A program made the translations under genes and the position numbers. From contig OW203725.1 of NCBI GenBank assembly GCA_934045075.1, positions 25,645,714 through 25,709,713 of the forward strand: DNA of 64,000 nt, in the 5' to 3' direction. The notes beneath the pieces are model-generated. The model was not told the origin of the DNA, searched no databases, and saw only the letters and a program-made list of their open reading frames with translations. Positions within the stretch are counted from its first letter, which is position 1; every line of letters begins with the position of its first letter. Below, piece after piece: positions 55,001 through 62,660 of this stretch. Origin of the DNA: Yponomeuta sedellus. Its lineage: Eukaryota > Arthropoda > Insecta > Lepidoptera > Yponomeutidae.

Positions 55001-57071
55001 TGCGTGCCGCAGGCCGTGCGCGCTTGGCTGCCCCGGCGGCACGCGTCAGGCTGCTCGTTCGTTGTTCAGCTGTCCATTCGCAACTTCCTAATTAGTTTGA
55101 TTTTGTGCGTTTTGACGCATGCACTGTTGTTTTTCCAGAGAGCACCAAAAGGAGCTTAGCGAGAAAGAAAGATACATAGCATATTTGCGGCAGCGGCTGG
55201 AGCAGTACGAGGAAGGCGGCGCGGGGCCGGAGTCGGGGGCGGGGGCGGAGTCGGGGGCGGGGCCGAGCTGGGGGGCGTGGCCCGCGCTGCACGCGCCCGT
55301 GCCGCCGCGTCGCAAGCGCAGCGTGAGTGCACTACACATTATAGGTATTGTAGTTAGCCGCTTCAGTTCCAAATTTGAAAATAACAACAATTGTTATTTT
55401 GTCTGCTAGCTTCAAAGGATCCGATCGGCCTACCATCGTTTTTTAATAGTTTTGCTAAGGGCAGAAATTGAAAGGATAATTGCCTAATTGTTTTGTCAGT
55501 ATCCTGGTAAGCGGCGAGCCTTGGTTTTCCCTAACCCTCCGGGCGATACTCGTAAGTTTACGAAAGTATGGGTATTTAGTGGCAGCAACCAACTACTTAC
55601 GTAGAGTACGAGTAGGTATGTTTTTGTGTAATGTGCTCTGGTGAACACCATTCTTTATTACACAATAAATAGTGAAATTGCAAGGTTGCGAGCGCCGCCG
55701 CCACCGACCGCCAGTCCTGAAAGTCCAGCCGCGTTATCGCTAAGACTGCCTGTCTTACCGCCAGGACTGACCGCCCGCCTTAACCTTTCTTTATGTAATG
55801 TGCAATTGTGTTTAAACAATAATAGTTGTACGTTGTGCAGCAGCACAAGTGTCGCTGCCCGGCGCGCGCGCACGCCGCCGCGCCCCCCGCCCCGCACGGC
55901 CCCCCGCACTGCACCGTCTGCGCACCGGTAACTCTAACTCACAGCCATTAACGTATGTATTCAAGATTAATTTCCAGTGTAGACCTAGTCTCTAAAGATG
56001 GTATATCACAACGGACGCCAAAACATGTATGCAGTAACCTAATATTCTTAACTAGTTCATTCTGTATGAGTAGGTACTGCCGACCTGGCTCCCGACGTAG
56101 GTATCTACGCCGTTGCACGCATACTCCACTTGCTGTCTCCTTTTCAATGTCACGTTACAACCGAACCCCAGTACGAAGATTCTGATTCCCTACTCGTGGA
56201 TAATAAAAATTAAGGCATCGACTTTTTTCTTTTCACGTAGCTTGTGTTCTACTGCTGCCGCCCCCCCCTCCTCAAATCGCTTAAATATCGTAAAATAACT
56301 CATTACTGTTATCTGTGGAAGCTTTTAAAGACTGTCGGTTTTTATACCTGATATGTAATATTGTTTGTTTAGTTACTAGTTTTTCTAAATATTAAATATA
56401 CTTAGTAAATTTCATTACAAGTGCGGAAAGGCTGTCATTGCAAAGAGTTCCGACAAATGTCTACCCGAGCCGAAGGCGAGGGTTGACAGTCGGAACAAGT
56501 TGCAATGACGATTCCGCACGTGTACTGAACGACTATTTTTAATACAGTTGCGAAAAAATGAAGCAATTTAATAAAATAAAATTATTTGAAAATGGCGCCA
56601 ACCGTAAAAGAATATAAGCAGATTTTTTTTCTTCACCCATTCTGGTAGGCAAAGGGAACTATGCCCATACAGCCAAGTCTTCAGTAGAATTTTTTTATTG
56701 ATATGAAATGAAAATAAATTTAATGAGATGAAATGAAAACTAACCTAACCTATGATTTTTTTTAGTAAAAACTTCATGGTTGGTTTTTCTTTTTAAATAG
56801 ACATTATTTTGACAGTTAGGAAAAAGAACGCACGAGGGCGGGAAAGGTAAAAAAAAGAACGAGTGTGTAATAGCCCAAGCCCACATCCCGAACGCTATAC
56901 GTCCCTGCAATACGCCACTTTTTGAGCAACTGTATTAAAAAATAATTAACATTGCAGCGTGCAGAATCGCCGACGGAGATAATGTTCAGCCGCGTGGAAG
57001 CTCTGCAGCAGGCCATCCTGGCGGGGCAGCGCCGCTGGCTGCGCGCGCCGCCCGCCGCCCGCCAGCCTTGA
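34056..57071 (+). CDS. Gene B2: unrecognised coiled-coil protein, 21 exons, about 841 aa
   Basis: Exons: 34056-34109, 34941-35021, 36487-36612, 37608-37682, 39571-39657, 41363-41548, 42248-42319, 42449-42538, 43127-43192, 43917-44279, 44860-44953, 47254-47336, 48033-48237, 49266-49342, 50608-50710, 51831-51928, 53867-54018, 54724-54852, 55139-55322, 55841-55927, 56958-57071. All phases agree; total 2526 bp, stop TGA 57069-57071. It starts MMFNGLLCGDSDTSDFTK. Most of the protein is predicted coiled coil by eye, with Ala/Gly-rich linkers in exons 6 and 13, seven 14-residue repeats in exon 10, a Cys/His-rich segment in exon 20, and C-terminal FSRVEALQQAILAGQRRWL. No known domain was recognised. 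A structural or scaffold role is a guess. Exon 1 could be an alternative start of B1: exon 31958-32006 of B1 could also splice in phase to 34941. Confidence 0.65.
34627..34865 (-). mobile_element. tRNA-derived SINE, family 3
   Basis: On the - strand: tRNA-like head ACGTAGCGGTAGCGCATCTG, B box GGTTCGAACCTC, then tail CCAGGTCTTGGATGTTTACA, TTTGTGATGTCGTTGTTTCT. A second copy is at 36190-36397 (-) and a tail-only piece at 49010-49110 (+). The head resembles tRNA-Gly but lacks proper stems. Confidence 0.75.
35105..35340 (+). repeat. Dispersed repeat, second copy of the 5485-5750 family
   Basis: Shares CAACGTAAAGAATTTACATT and TCCACTCTGACCATCTTTTC-like stretches with 5485-5750. It lies in B2 intron 2. 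Confidence 0.55.
35386..35750 (+). mobile_element. SINE with 5S rRNA-like head
   Basis: The head contains an internal duplication (CCACTGCTGGATTCAGGTTC repeated) before GCTGGATGGGTGACCATCC, the 5S-like box. The body follows as in 6428-6795 (TTAGTGCCGGCTATCATGTG, CCTCCACCAACCCGGACTTG). Confidence 0.7.
36190..36397 (-). mobile_element. tRNA-derived SINE, family 3
   Basis: Near-identical to 34627-34865: B box GGTTCGAATCCC, A-box region GTAGCGGTAGCGCATCTG, tail CCAGGTCTTGGATGTTTACA. It ends about 90 bp before exon 36487-36612 of B2. Confidence 0.75.
36670..37045. mobile_element. MITE, second copy of the 7470-7860 family
   Basis: Ends AAGGCCTGCGCAGACGAGGG and TCGTCTGCGCAGGCCTTTA are inverted; the interior matches the first copy. 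It starts 58 bp after exon 36487-36612. Confidence 0.88.
38405..38535 (-). mobile_element. tRNA-derived SINE, family 1 (truncated)
   Basis: Tail and the tRNA-like 3' half (complement of GGTTCGAATCCC at about 38500) are present; it breaks off inside the anticodon arm. Confidence 0.75.
38845..39065 (+). mobile_element. tRNA-derived SINE, family 2
   Basis: tRNA-like head GACCTCGGTAGCGCAGCGGT and B box GGTTCGATCCCC, with acceptor-like ends GACCTCG/CCGGGTC. The tail is TCGGGTCTTGGATGTCATCT and CTTAGTACAGGGCTAACGCG. A tail-only copy is at 15638-15775. The anticodon arm does not pair well, so this is not a tRNA gene. Confidence 0.75.
39853..39912 (+). CDS. Possible alternative terminal exon of gene B2
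   Basis: TTTGCAG ends at 39852 and an open phase-0 frame reads VSEENLRLSYGGHCTSSRS to TAG at 39910-39912. If spliced from exon 39571-39657 it would give a short isoform of about 160 residues. A hAT-type MITE begins just downstream. It could equally be chance. Confidence 0.3.
   Translation: MSEENLRLSYGGHCTSSRS
39922..40509. mobile_element. hAT-type MITE with perfect 8-bp target duplication
   Basis: The element begins CAGTGTGGGGC and ends GCCCAACACTG. It is flanked by GTTGGCGG at 39914-39921 and again at 40510-40517. The 8-bp duplication and the CAGTG ends are typical of hAT elements. The interior is full of GTAGTTAACTAC-like subterminal motifs and has no transposase. Confidence 0.92.
40762..41215 (+). 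mobile_element. LINE 3' fragment: ORF2 C-terminus plus 3' UTR
   Basis: A frame reads RTADYHPHLVDIPSLRTKRF and SSSFIMRAAKAWNTFF, the C-terminal pattern of Jockey/CR1-like ORF2 proteins. It is followed by CAGTCCATCCAAAGGTAGCT, GATAAGGACGCCGTCTGAAC, TAAAGCGTTCTCTATCTGTC. This links the short GATAAGGCCGCC repeats in the window to a non-LTR retrotransposon. Confidence 0.75.
41585..41935 (-). mobile_element. SINE with 5S rRNA-like head (antisense)
   Basis: Complement of the 6428 family: GAGCATTGTAAGACAGTGGC, TGACAGCCGGCACCGACGGC, ending near CAATCACTCGGTTCC. It starts 37 bp after exon 41363-41548 of B2. Confidence 0.7.
43430..43620 (+). mobile_element. tRNA-derived SINE, family 4 (fragment)
   Basis: Only the 3' half of a tRNA-like head remains (TCTTGGGTTCGATTCCTACT), followed by GTCTGGGTGTATTCTTATA, TTGTGATGTCCTTGTCTGG and GGGAGTTGTTATTATTATA. 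It lies in a B2 intron. Confidence 0.55.
43636..43762. mobile_element. Short MITE (CTGGGTAGTACGATGACGCG family)
   Basis: Ends CTGGGTAGTACGATGACGCG and CGCGTCATTGTACTACCCAG are inverted. A related copy is at 58028-58208 (GTAGTACGAGGACGCG / CGCGTCGTCATACTAC). Confidence 0.85.
43917..44279 (+). CDS. B2 exon 10: seven 14-residue coiled-coil repeats
   Basis: After a 19-residue lead the exon encodes seven tandem units of the form RDHRIDELKEQLSS at 43974-44267 (42 bp each), then RQKE. Heptad spacing (two heptads per unit) implies a continuous parallel coiled coil. The codons differ between units at many sites, so the repeat is old or under selection for protein sequence. Confidence 0.8.
44301..44463. 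mobile_element. Foldback MITE
   Basis: GGCTTTTTGTCGGAAG and CTTCCGACAAAAAGCC form the inner arms, with outer arms GTTACCGGATGAACTTACTA / CTAATAAGCTTATACGGTAAC. It starts 22 bp after exon 43917-44279. Confidence 0.8.
45165..45300 (+). mobile_element. SINE-like repeat, family 5
   Basis: Partner of 4590-4760; see the shared CGGCTTCTTAATCGGGAGG block. Confidence 0.45.
45765..46130 (-). mobile_element. SINE with 5S rRNA-like head (best antisense copy)
   Basis: The complement carries GGTTAAGCAACAACAGGCG and GGATGGGTGAGCG near 46035-46075, and the body GGGTTGGTGGAGCATTGTAA, TGACAGCCGGCACCAACGGC. It lies in the long B2 intron between exons 44860-44953 and 47254-47336. Confidence 0.72.
46175..46370 (+). 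mobile_element. tRNA-derived SINE, family 1, with inverted tail in front
   Basis: A reversed tail (GCACTAACCCATGCTAAGGA ... GAGGCTCAAAATTC) directly precedes the tRNA-like body (TTAGCTCAGTTGGATAGAGC, GGTTCGAATCCC), which is followed by the normal tail. The same arrangement occurs at 33192-33510. Confidence 0.75.
46585..46915 (+). mobile_element. tRNA-derived SINE, family 1 (second nearby copy)
   Basis: Begins with a forward tail (AGCCTCTAAATAGGTTTTTA, CACAGGTTAGTGCATTAAAA), then head AACCTAACTGCAAAGTAGGT, tRNA body and tail. This is a tandem array of two family members in one intron. Confidence 0.75.
48033..48237 (+). CDS. B2 exon 13 with Ala-Gly linker
   Basis: GMMSQFQNMKQRLLTLEGAR leads into an alternating Gly-Ala run (encoded by a GCGGGY repeat, 48094-48175), then AAQCSSLQERLDEAT and a phase-1 donor. 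The low-complexity DNA is likely to vary in length between individuals. Confidence 0.65.
48615..48658. repeat. Perfect hairpin, 20-bp stem, 4-nt loop
   Basis: TACGTGATCCAACACCGTAA, then GCTT, then the exact complement. It lies in the B2 intron between exons 48033-48237 and 49266-49342. Confidence 0.95.
49010..49110 (+). mobile_element. SINE family 3, tail only
   Basis: TCTTGGATGTTTACATGTTT, GTGATGTCGCTGTTTCTGGT and GAGGCCAGAAGCAATGCATG match the tail of 34627-34865 in the sense orientation. Confidence 0.7.
49266..49342 (+). CDS. B2 exon 14, at the head of a splice-site minisatellite
   Basis: The exon completes a split Ala codon and reads LLEAKSAEAAAAQRELARAR then DDADK, ending GATAAG/GTCTGT. 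The donor is copied in the array that follows. Reading past the first donor reaches TAA at the end of the first repeat unit, so only the first donor gives a long protein. Confidence 0.7.
49341..49780 (+). repeat. 40-bp minisatellite, 11 copies, containing the exon 14 splice donor
   Basis: The unit AGGTCTGTCCGCTACTCCAG + ATTGCTCGCACTAAACGATA is repeated 11 times with no length change and about 0-2 substitutions per unit. The units run from the donor of exon 14. The last copy ends ACGCTC. Confidence 0.97.
49965..50135 (+). mobile_element. 5'-truncated LINE 3' end (GATAAGGCCGCC family)
   Basis: CAGTCCATCCAAAAGTTGTC, AGAGATCACTTTTAGTGCTA, AGGCCGCCGTCTTAGG and GCAATAAAGTGTTCTCTATC. In an intron of B2. 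A CCACTGCTGGACGTAGCCCT repeat lies just upstream at 49798-49915. Confidence 0.7.
51164..51734 (+). mobile_element. Possible solo LTR
   Basis: The stretch starts TGTTACGGACGGCGAGTG and ends TTATCGGTACA. It has AATAAA near 51667 and no coding content. No matching target duplication was found, so this is a weak call. It ends about 96 bp before exon 51831-51928. Confidence 0.25.
51973..52195. mobile_element. MITE with 30-bp inverted ends
   Basis: GGCCATGAGAGCCAGAGCGG at 51973 is inverted at CCGCTCTGGCTCTCATGGCC ending 52195; the arms extend to CTAACTGCA/TGCAGTTAG. It starts 45 bp after exon 51831-51928. Confidence 0.92.
52233..52307. repeat. Foldback element
   Basis: CAATTGCAGCCCGAGATATT and the inner AGGCGC pair with GCGCCTATAATTCGAGGGTG and CAATTG. 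Confidence 0.75.
52308..53580. other. B2 intron, no gene
   Basis: AT-rich sequence with no supported exon. Confidence 0.4.
53581..53692. mobile_element. Short MITE
   Basis: GTGGCACTAAGTGGCATTAC then TCTCGT pair with ACGAGAGTAACGCCATCTAG then TGACACCAC. The arms are about 28 bp. Confidence 0.7.
53867..54018 (+). CDS. B2 exon 17, shortest form
   Basis: DSKVRSEVSYLTQQVALWRR, QLADSCGRVRRLEDELTAAR and GELQARC, ending TGCAG/GTACTGG in phase 2. The reading frame remains open through the downstream repeat to 54532, so longer forms using donors at 54120, 54222, 54324 or 54426 would stay in frame. Confidence 0.65.
54001..54476 (+). repeat. 34-bp minisatellite, 14 copies, spanning the exon 17 splice donor
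   Basis: The unit GCTGCAGGCGCGCTGCAGGT + ACTGGCGGGGACGA repeats exactly 14 times. Copies 12 and 13 carry GCACGC for GCGCGC, and copy 13 has GCGAGG for GCGGGG. The first unit straddles the exon 17 end, so every unit carries the donor CTGCAG/GTACTG. Long reading frames on both strands here are artefacts of the repeat. Confidence 0.97.
54724..54852 (+). CDS. B2 exon 18
   Basis: From the acceptor CCGTCAG (54723) the split codon completes Ser, then SQAAAALQLEQELCSATARG, ESRRVLQAVRAWLRQRH, donor CACGC/GTCAGT in phase 2. The alternative acceptor 7 bp further on (CTCGCAG) would break phase with exon 17. Confidence 0.6.
54844..55050 (+). repeat. Degenerate repeats of the exon 18 end and donor
   Basis: GCGGCACGCGTCAGTACCGC at 54844 recurs at 54899 (donor changed to GCCAG) and 54946 (GTCAG kept), with spacings of 55 and 47 bp. 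At 55009-55049 a fourth, larger copy includes the last ~36 bases of the exon (CAGGCCGTGCGCGCTTGGCT). Confidence 0.9.
55841..55927 (+). CDS. B2 exon 20: Cys/His-rich segment
   Basis: QHKCRCPARAHAAAPPA then PPHCTVCAP, between a TTGTGCAG acceptor and GTAACT donor, both phase 0. The spacing CxC-x20-CxxC, with His on each side, could bind a metal ion, but matches no finger I know. Confidence 0.6.
56418..56522. repeat. Foldback element, same family as 823-935
   Basis: ACAAGTGCGGAAAGGCTGTC pairs, with mismatches, with the right end (GCAATGACGATTCCGCACGT). The loop has CCCGAGCCGAAGGCGAGGG. In the last B2 intron. Confidence 0.7.
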
Positions 57072-57930
57072 CTGCCGGACCTCCACAGGACCTTACATCA
57101 CAGGACCGGCCTTACCGCTCATACTGACCGCTCGACGGCCAGCCTGAACGCCTGCCTAAACCTTTCTCAGCGGAACGTCGGCTTGTTTTTACTTACCGCC
57201 AGGCCTGACCGCATACCTATAGTTGTCTCTACCGTACTGCGGCTTGGACTGCATTTAGTAAGCGGGAGCGGCGGGTATGTTCTGTTCCATTGACCGCACT
57301 GATTCCGTTAGCACATAACACTTACTCGCTTACTTCGGGCCAGCGCCTGACCGCTAGCTGTGAGTGCATTAATTCGCTGGTCGAGCATAAATGCATCTAA
57401 GTACTTATTGTAGCCCGTCAAGTTGAAGTGGGTCTAGGCAGTTCTTTAATAATAATTCCATCTGCATTTATCAGTGCTTGGTATTCTATAAATTTATAAC
57501 ACTGTCCAATGATTCACTACGTTTCTGAAATGTATACATACAGGTTAGTCTATACGGGTGATTCGTCAATTTTAGCAATACTAACTGAATTTATTTGTAA
57601 AGAAAAATCTAACGGTTTATTTTAAAACGTGATCCCTTTAAAACTCTCTTCAGAGGCAGTTTAAATAATCTGTGATGACGTTTGGTCCTTTACCACAGAC
57701 AACTTAAACTGCCTCTGAGGAGTGTTTTAAGGGATCGTGTTTTTTATAAAGAAGACCATAATATTAATAGGTTTCAACGTCGTTATTTATTAGTGATTAC
57801 TTTAAAGACTTGTATTTTTATTCATGCATTTATTAATTTTAATTTGTAACAGTATTGTTAAACTAGTCTGCTACGTAGTCGTTTTTATTAATTTATTAAC
57901 TTTTAAATAAACTCGTTTTGTTTAATTTTC
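57072..57930 (+). other. 3' UTR of gene B2 with poly(A) signal at 57906
   Basis: No frame continues past TGA 57069-57071. AATAAA at 57906-57911 is followed by a T/G-rich stretch. A foldback at 57626-57742 (CGTGATCCCTTTAAAACTCT / GTGTTTTAAGGGATCGTG, inner arms CAGAGGCAGTTTA/TAAACTGCCTCTG) would lie within the UTR. Confidence 0.5.
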
Positions 57931-58027
57931 TTCGTTGTTTTAATTTAATTAAAAAAAATACCTTTATAAAAACATTGTTTATTTGTCACAGACGTCACAA
58001 AATTGTATTATAAAAATAACTCCTGCA

Positions 58028-58208
58028 TAGGTAGTACGAGGACGCGAATCAGCTGTCACTCCAGGAGACACGGCTAGAGGGGACTAATGGGAACAATTTG
58101 AATCGAGCGTTTCAAATGTGTAAAGTCACAACTTTCCAAATAATAAATTTTTAAATTCTAACGTTTTGGCGCGACTAAACGCGTGACTCGCGTCGTCATA
58201 CTACCTAG
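58028..58208. mobile_element. MITE, second copy of the 43636-43762 family
   Basis: TAGGTAGTACGAGGACGCG on the left and CGCGTCGTCATACTACCTAG on the right are inverted. Confidence 0.8.
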
Positions 58209-59721
58209 TTACTGCACACTTCTATTTACAAAATTAATACTAGAATTTAGAATGAAACATATTATTATTAGACCTAACTAAACTTTTTGATCTCTTTTCT
58301 TGAGCTGGTGCTTATTCCGAAAGTAACTTCGATAACATTCAGTTACTTTTATTGCGAACGCAAAGACCCTATCTAGAGAAGGCCCATGAGTTAGAGGGCG
58401 GGGAACTACACAATAGAACACAGCCCTAGGCGTTCCGTCTTCACGTCCACACGAAACATTTTACTAATTTATCACACATCTATTTTTGAACTAAACTGTA
58501 AGAACTGGACATTGCTTATTTCTGATAGTTGTAAGCTTCTAGAAATTTGTAACAATTACATACCTCAGCGCTTGAATAAAGCCCAAATTCTCTCTCTCGG
58601 AGGTAAGGGCTGTTATATAGGCTACATAAAAAAGAACCACTTTTCTTCGCCATTACAAATTTAATAGCAGTTATAACGTTTTGCCTCGATAATGTCTACC
58701 CCTCAATTAAGAATGTTGGTGTTCGTCATAAAATACAAACTCTTTAACACCTCAATTGCGGTATAATTAGTATAGCCCTTTCTCTCAAATTATTTATACT
58801 GCATTGGGGAATGTTTAAAGGAATCTATTTTTTTTATTAATAAGCCATAATATATTAAAATGAGTGTCAGTAATCTGCCAAAGTGGTTTTATACGATTTG
58901 GTACACTTTCTATTTTAGGCAAGACATTATAAAGTCATTCGAATATCCTTTTTGTGTCTCAATTTCTTTCCAGGGATTCGTCATTGACTAATCCTTGGAC
59001 TAGCGCGCGATCGTACGTTTGATTTCCTAGTTAAAAAAAAGTATAATGTGGATAACGGAGCTGGGTGTACAATTAACTATTATGTAAATATATATTTACA
59101 TTTAAATTGTCTGTTCAAGACACGTTGTACTTCTATTTGTTGTCGTAAAGAAACTAAAAAACCCGAGACAAGCCGAGCCCGAGTGTGGATGAGACCACTG
59201 TACTTGTCGTCTCGGCGAGAGTACTCGGAGTTTGAAGGCGAAAATACACTCGTTACACACACGTGAACACACGGTGCGGTGTGTCTCTACTCCCGCTGCA
59301 CGATACCGAGATAATCGTTTTTATGATCCATTCAAGTAGCGCCAAGTTGGTAACGGGAAGGCGCCAGTGACTGGCGTTTTCTCGCTTTATACGCCACGTG
59401 AATTGCGCTCTTTCACACTCCCAGTGTGTAGCTGTCGACGTGTTTATTAACAGTTTTACCACTTGGTTTTAACGGTAGATAGGTAACTCTTTATTCAGAC
59501 CAGTAAAAAACGAGACCACGAACGAGAGCGCTAGCGAGATGTGGAAGGCTACTATTTGCGCTAGATGATAGGAAGATAAAAACGTTAATCGCGGTGCCGC
59601 GTATGGTCACGCTCGTTGAGTGCATTTAAATAGCACGATTGATAGTGGATCGGAGCCCCTAGCGGGCCGGGATGCAGAGGGAAGTATGCCGAGTGTGTGT
59701 CGGCGGCGGCGGTGGCGGCGC
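58209..59721. other. Intergenic stretch between genes B2 and C
   Basis: No gene is supported. TTTATT at 59490 (AATAAA on the - strand) could be the poly(A) signal of gene C, 230 bp past its stop; another is at 59443. Confidence 0.4.
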
Positions 59722-62419
59722 TCACTTGGTCCAGCCGCGCCACAGCGACGCGAGCGACGCCAGCGAGGTGACCAGCGACGCGGCCGGCGCCGCCTCGGGG
59801 CTCGCGCTCGCCTGCTCCATCTGCCGGCCAGAGAGACCGTTAGCGACCAGCACCCCTAATATCGAACTGTTCACTGTGTTGTATTCATCTTAACGTTTCC
59901 GAAGCGTGAACATATGTAGGTAATTGACCGCTGAATAGGCTTAAAAAAGTAAAAATCAGCGTCAATCAACACAGTGGAGACTTACATAATAGAGGCGCAG
60001 TTCAACTGATTTGAGCCACAGCACTGAGAACGGGGAGGATGGTCTTAAATATCACCCTTTTCCGATGTGTAGTGGTTGAGTTTTAGAATGTATCATATTT
60101 TCAATAACGAAGGGCGTCTTTATCTACAATATTTTGGTACATAAAAACACAACTCCTTAAAACACTTCAAAGACGCCGACTAAAATGGACTGAGTGAATC
60201 ACAACGGAAGAAGGGAAAAATTCCACTAAAGCCTCTAGTGTGCTTTAGTAGGAATCGTATTTTTATAAATAAGATCGTTAATGTTTACAATGAAAGCCTC
60301 TTGAAAGATATCTAGCCTTATAAGGTGTCAAGTACCTTAAGTAATGTTATTGCATTTACCAATAGCACAGAGAAACATACCTATAGATGATCGATAGGTG
60401 AATGAATGAATTTATTATTAATAATTATTATGCCAAGTTACGATGCTTTTTTTATTTCGTAGAATTCTAACAGCTATAATTTCTTGAGTTTTGTAGGGAA
60501 AACATAAAATAATATCTAGCATTTCTCATTACCCTCAAATAGGTCAAATATTTCCCTTTTTTGGTGGAAAGCTGTTTTAATAATAACAATATAATAACCG
60601 TAATTGTGTTGTGTGAACTTGTGTAAGTTCTCACAACACAATCACTTAGTAGCAACACTTATGAAATGTTAGAAAATTTACCGCACTAAAAATCAGAGTT
60701 TAATAATTTATTTTATAGTTAATTTCAATATTTCTAAATTGCACCGACTATTCATCTCCAATTTCTTTCTTGTTTCTTTACGGTTGCCTGCAAGAAATTG
60801 CTTTTATCAATAAGGCCGTTAATATACCAATATAGTACATTGGTATATAATTGCTGTTTCTGTGTACAATAAAGTGTATTCTATCTATCTACCTTTATTA
60901 CAGTTGTAACTTGGCATAATTATTAACTTGACATATTAATTAGTAACTTGGATTATTACTAATAACCTAAGTATTTCAACTATGAAGTACATAGGTGATA
61001 CAATGATAGTAGTATTGGTGTTAGAATGAGGGCAGTCACCTCCTGTTGGTCGGGCCAGGAGAGGTGCTCGGGCGGGTCGTCGTGCGCGGGCGGCGCGGGC
61101 GCGGGCCAGGCGGCCGCCCACGCCGCGCCCGCGCCCGCCAGCGCCGCGCCCGTCCAGCCCTGCACCCTGCCGCACGCACACACACGCCTTACACTCGCCA
61201 GTAACAATAAATACCTCACTTTCCGACGCAGTCAATAGATATATCAACTAATATTTGTATTGTTTGTTTGATGCCTTGCTGTTTTGTGTCGCTAATAAAT
61301 CCAATCCTTTGATATTAATTTCAAATATTTAAAGTAGTACAAAGAATCGAAACCACGACCTGTGTTTTGGTAGTCAGCGTGTTCTTAGATCTACTAACTA
61401 CCTATTTTTTTTATCTAAGTAATAACTTTTTTTGTTGTTATAAAAAAAATCATATTATATTTATGCAACGTAATAAAAATAAAATAATGTAGATTTTTAT
61501 CACTTGTGTAATGAGGGGTTTTCAAAGCGCCATTAAAAACAAAAAAACAGTACCGCAAGTTAGCGATAGATAGTGCTGACGTCATATAATATGTCAAAAT
61601 TTACAACATTTAGGAAAACGGTGAGTGCCTATGTTTTTGCAAAAAAGCTCAATGCACGGGCTAACCATTAGTTAAAACACAATTCACATATGTATGTAAT
61701 GAACAAAACAAAACTACTTCAAATTTCAACAGTTTCGAAACTTTAGGTTAGATAACAGACTACAAAGAGATGTTTAGGTTATCACAAATAATAATCTGTG
61801 CATTTGTTCTTCTTGCAGCGCCATCTAGTTTTTTTTTAATGCAATCAACTCACAGCTGTCATTGAAAAGCCCTCATTAAATCTTAAACTCCTTATCCTGG
61901 TGACAACAAGTAATATTCAACACCTGTTTAACCTAAAATAACGATTATTGTCAGTATGTCGTTTCAAAATTGCAGTTGAATTAAATTGGTGTTTTCAACG
62001 CAATCTTGCTTGAATAAAAGTTTAATCTCAAAAATCAATGTGCATTATCTCAACGGGCGCAATCTATAAATTACGCTGTAAAACATAATCAATTACTTAT
62101 TCAACCAATTACCTATTTTAGAAATGAATTGAAAAAAAAAAGTTTTTGGGTTTTTTTTTTAAGTGCCGGTTTACGTGAATAAGGAAGCAGTGAGAAGGTG
62201 GTCGGGCAGAGCGCTCACCTGCCCAGCATGGGGTCGTCGGTGGCGGCGGCGACGGCGAGCGCGTGCAGCAGCGCGGCGGCGGCGCGCGCGCGCGGCGGGG
62301 GGGGCGGCGCGCGGCCCCCGCGCAGCGCCAGCGCCACGGCTGCCGCGCCCAGCCGCCGCGCGCGCGCCTCCAGCGCCGCGCCGCCCTCGCCCCCGACCCC
62401 GCGGCACACGCAGTACTCG
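59722..62419 (-). CDS. Gene C: unrecognised Ala-rich protein, last three exons
   Basis: On the - strand, exons 62219-62419, 61040-61166 and 59722-59820 join in phase (split Arg codon between the first two). Together they give 141 C-terminal residues and a TGA at 59722-59724. Sequence landmarks are EYCVCRGVGGEGG, ATDDPMLGRVQGWTGAALAG, HDDPPEHLSWPDQQEMEQAS and the C-terminus SLASLWRGWTK. Two of the three acceptors sit just after (TG)n tracts instead of normal pyrimidine tracts. Alternating Ala-rich segments with Trp could be membrane-associated helices, but I do not recognise the family. The upstream exons should lie beyond the LINE at the right end of the window. Confidence 0.5.
60770..60895 (+). 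mobile_element. 5'-truncated LINE 3' end (GATAAGGCCGCC family, diverged)
   Basis: TTTACGGTTGCCTGCAAGAA, CAATAAGGCCGTTAATATAC and ACAATAAAGTGTATTCTATC. It lies in intron 2 of gene C, antisense to that gene. Confidence 0.55.
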
Positions 62420-62511
62420 CTGCGCACACACACACACTACACCTTCACAACGTGCCGCGCTGGGGACTATGTTTTGTGATTCAACGGTTTGTGAAATACT
62501 ATGTCGAAAAC

Positions 62512-62660
62512 ATATTTAGAGGCTAAAAATTCCACCCGTGCCGGGACACGAACCCACGATCTCTGGCTAACCGTGCCAGCGCTCTCCCAACTGAGCTAAT
62601 GGGCGACCCACCGGCATCAGTGAAATTTCGAACCACTTTACAATACTCTCTGCACTACGT
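62512..62660 (-). mobile_element. tRNA-derived SINE, family 1
   Basis: The complement has TTAGCTCAGTTGGGAGAGCG, GTGGGTTCGTGTCCCGGCA and the tail AATTTTTAGCCTCTAAATA. It lies directly against the LINE reverse-transcriptase fragment. Confidence 0.75.

Noticed and set aside
59672..59893. + strand frame with CRVC and CSIC, resembling a zinc finger
   Set aside because: The same block on the - strand gives a clean terminal exon that joins in phase with two further exons; the + frame has no such support.
62163..62519. Arg/Ala-rich + strand ORFs
   Set aside because: They are antisense to gene C exon 62219-62419.
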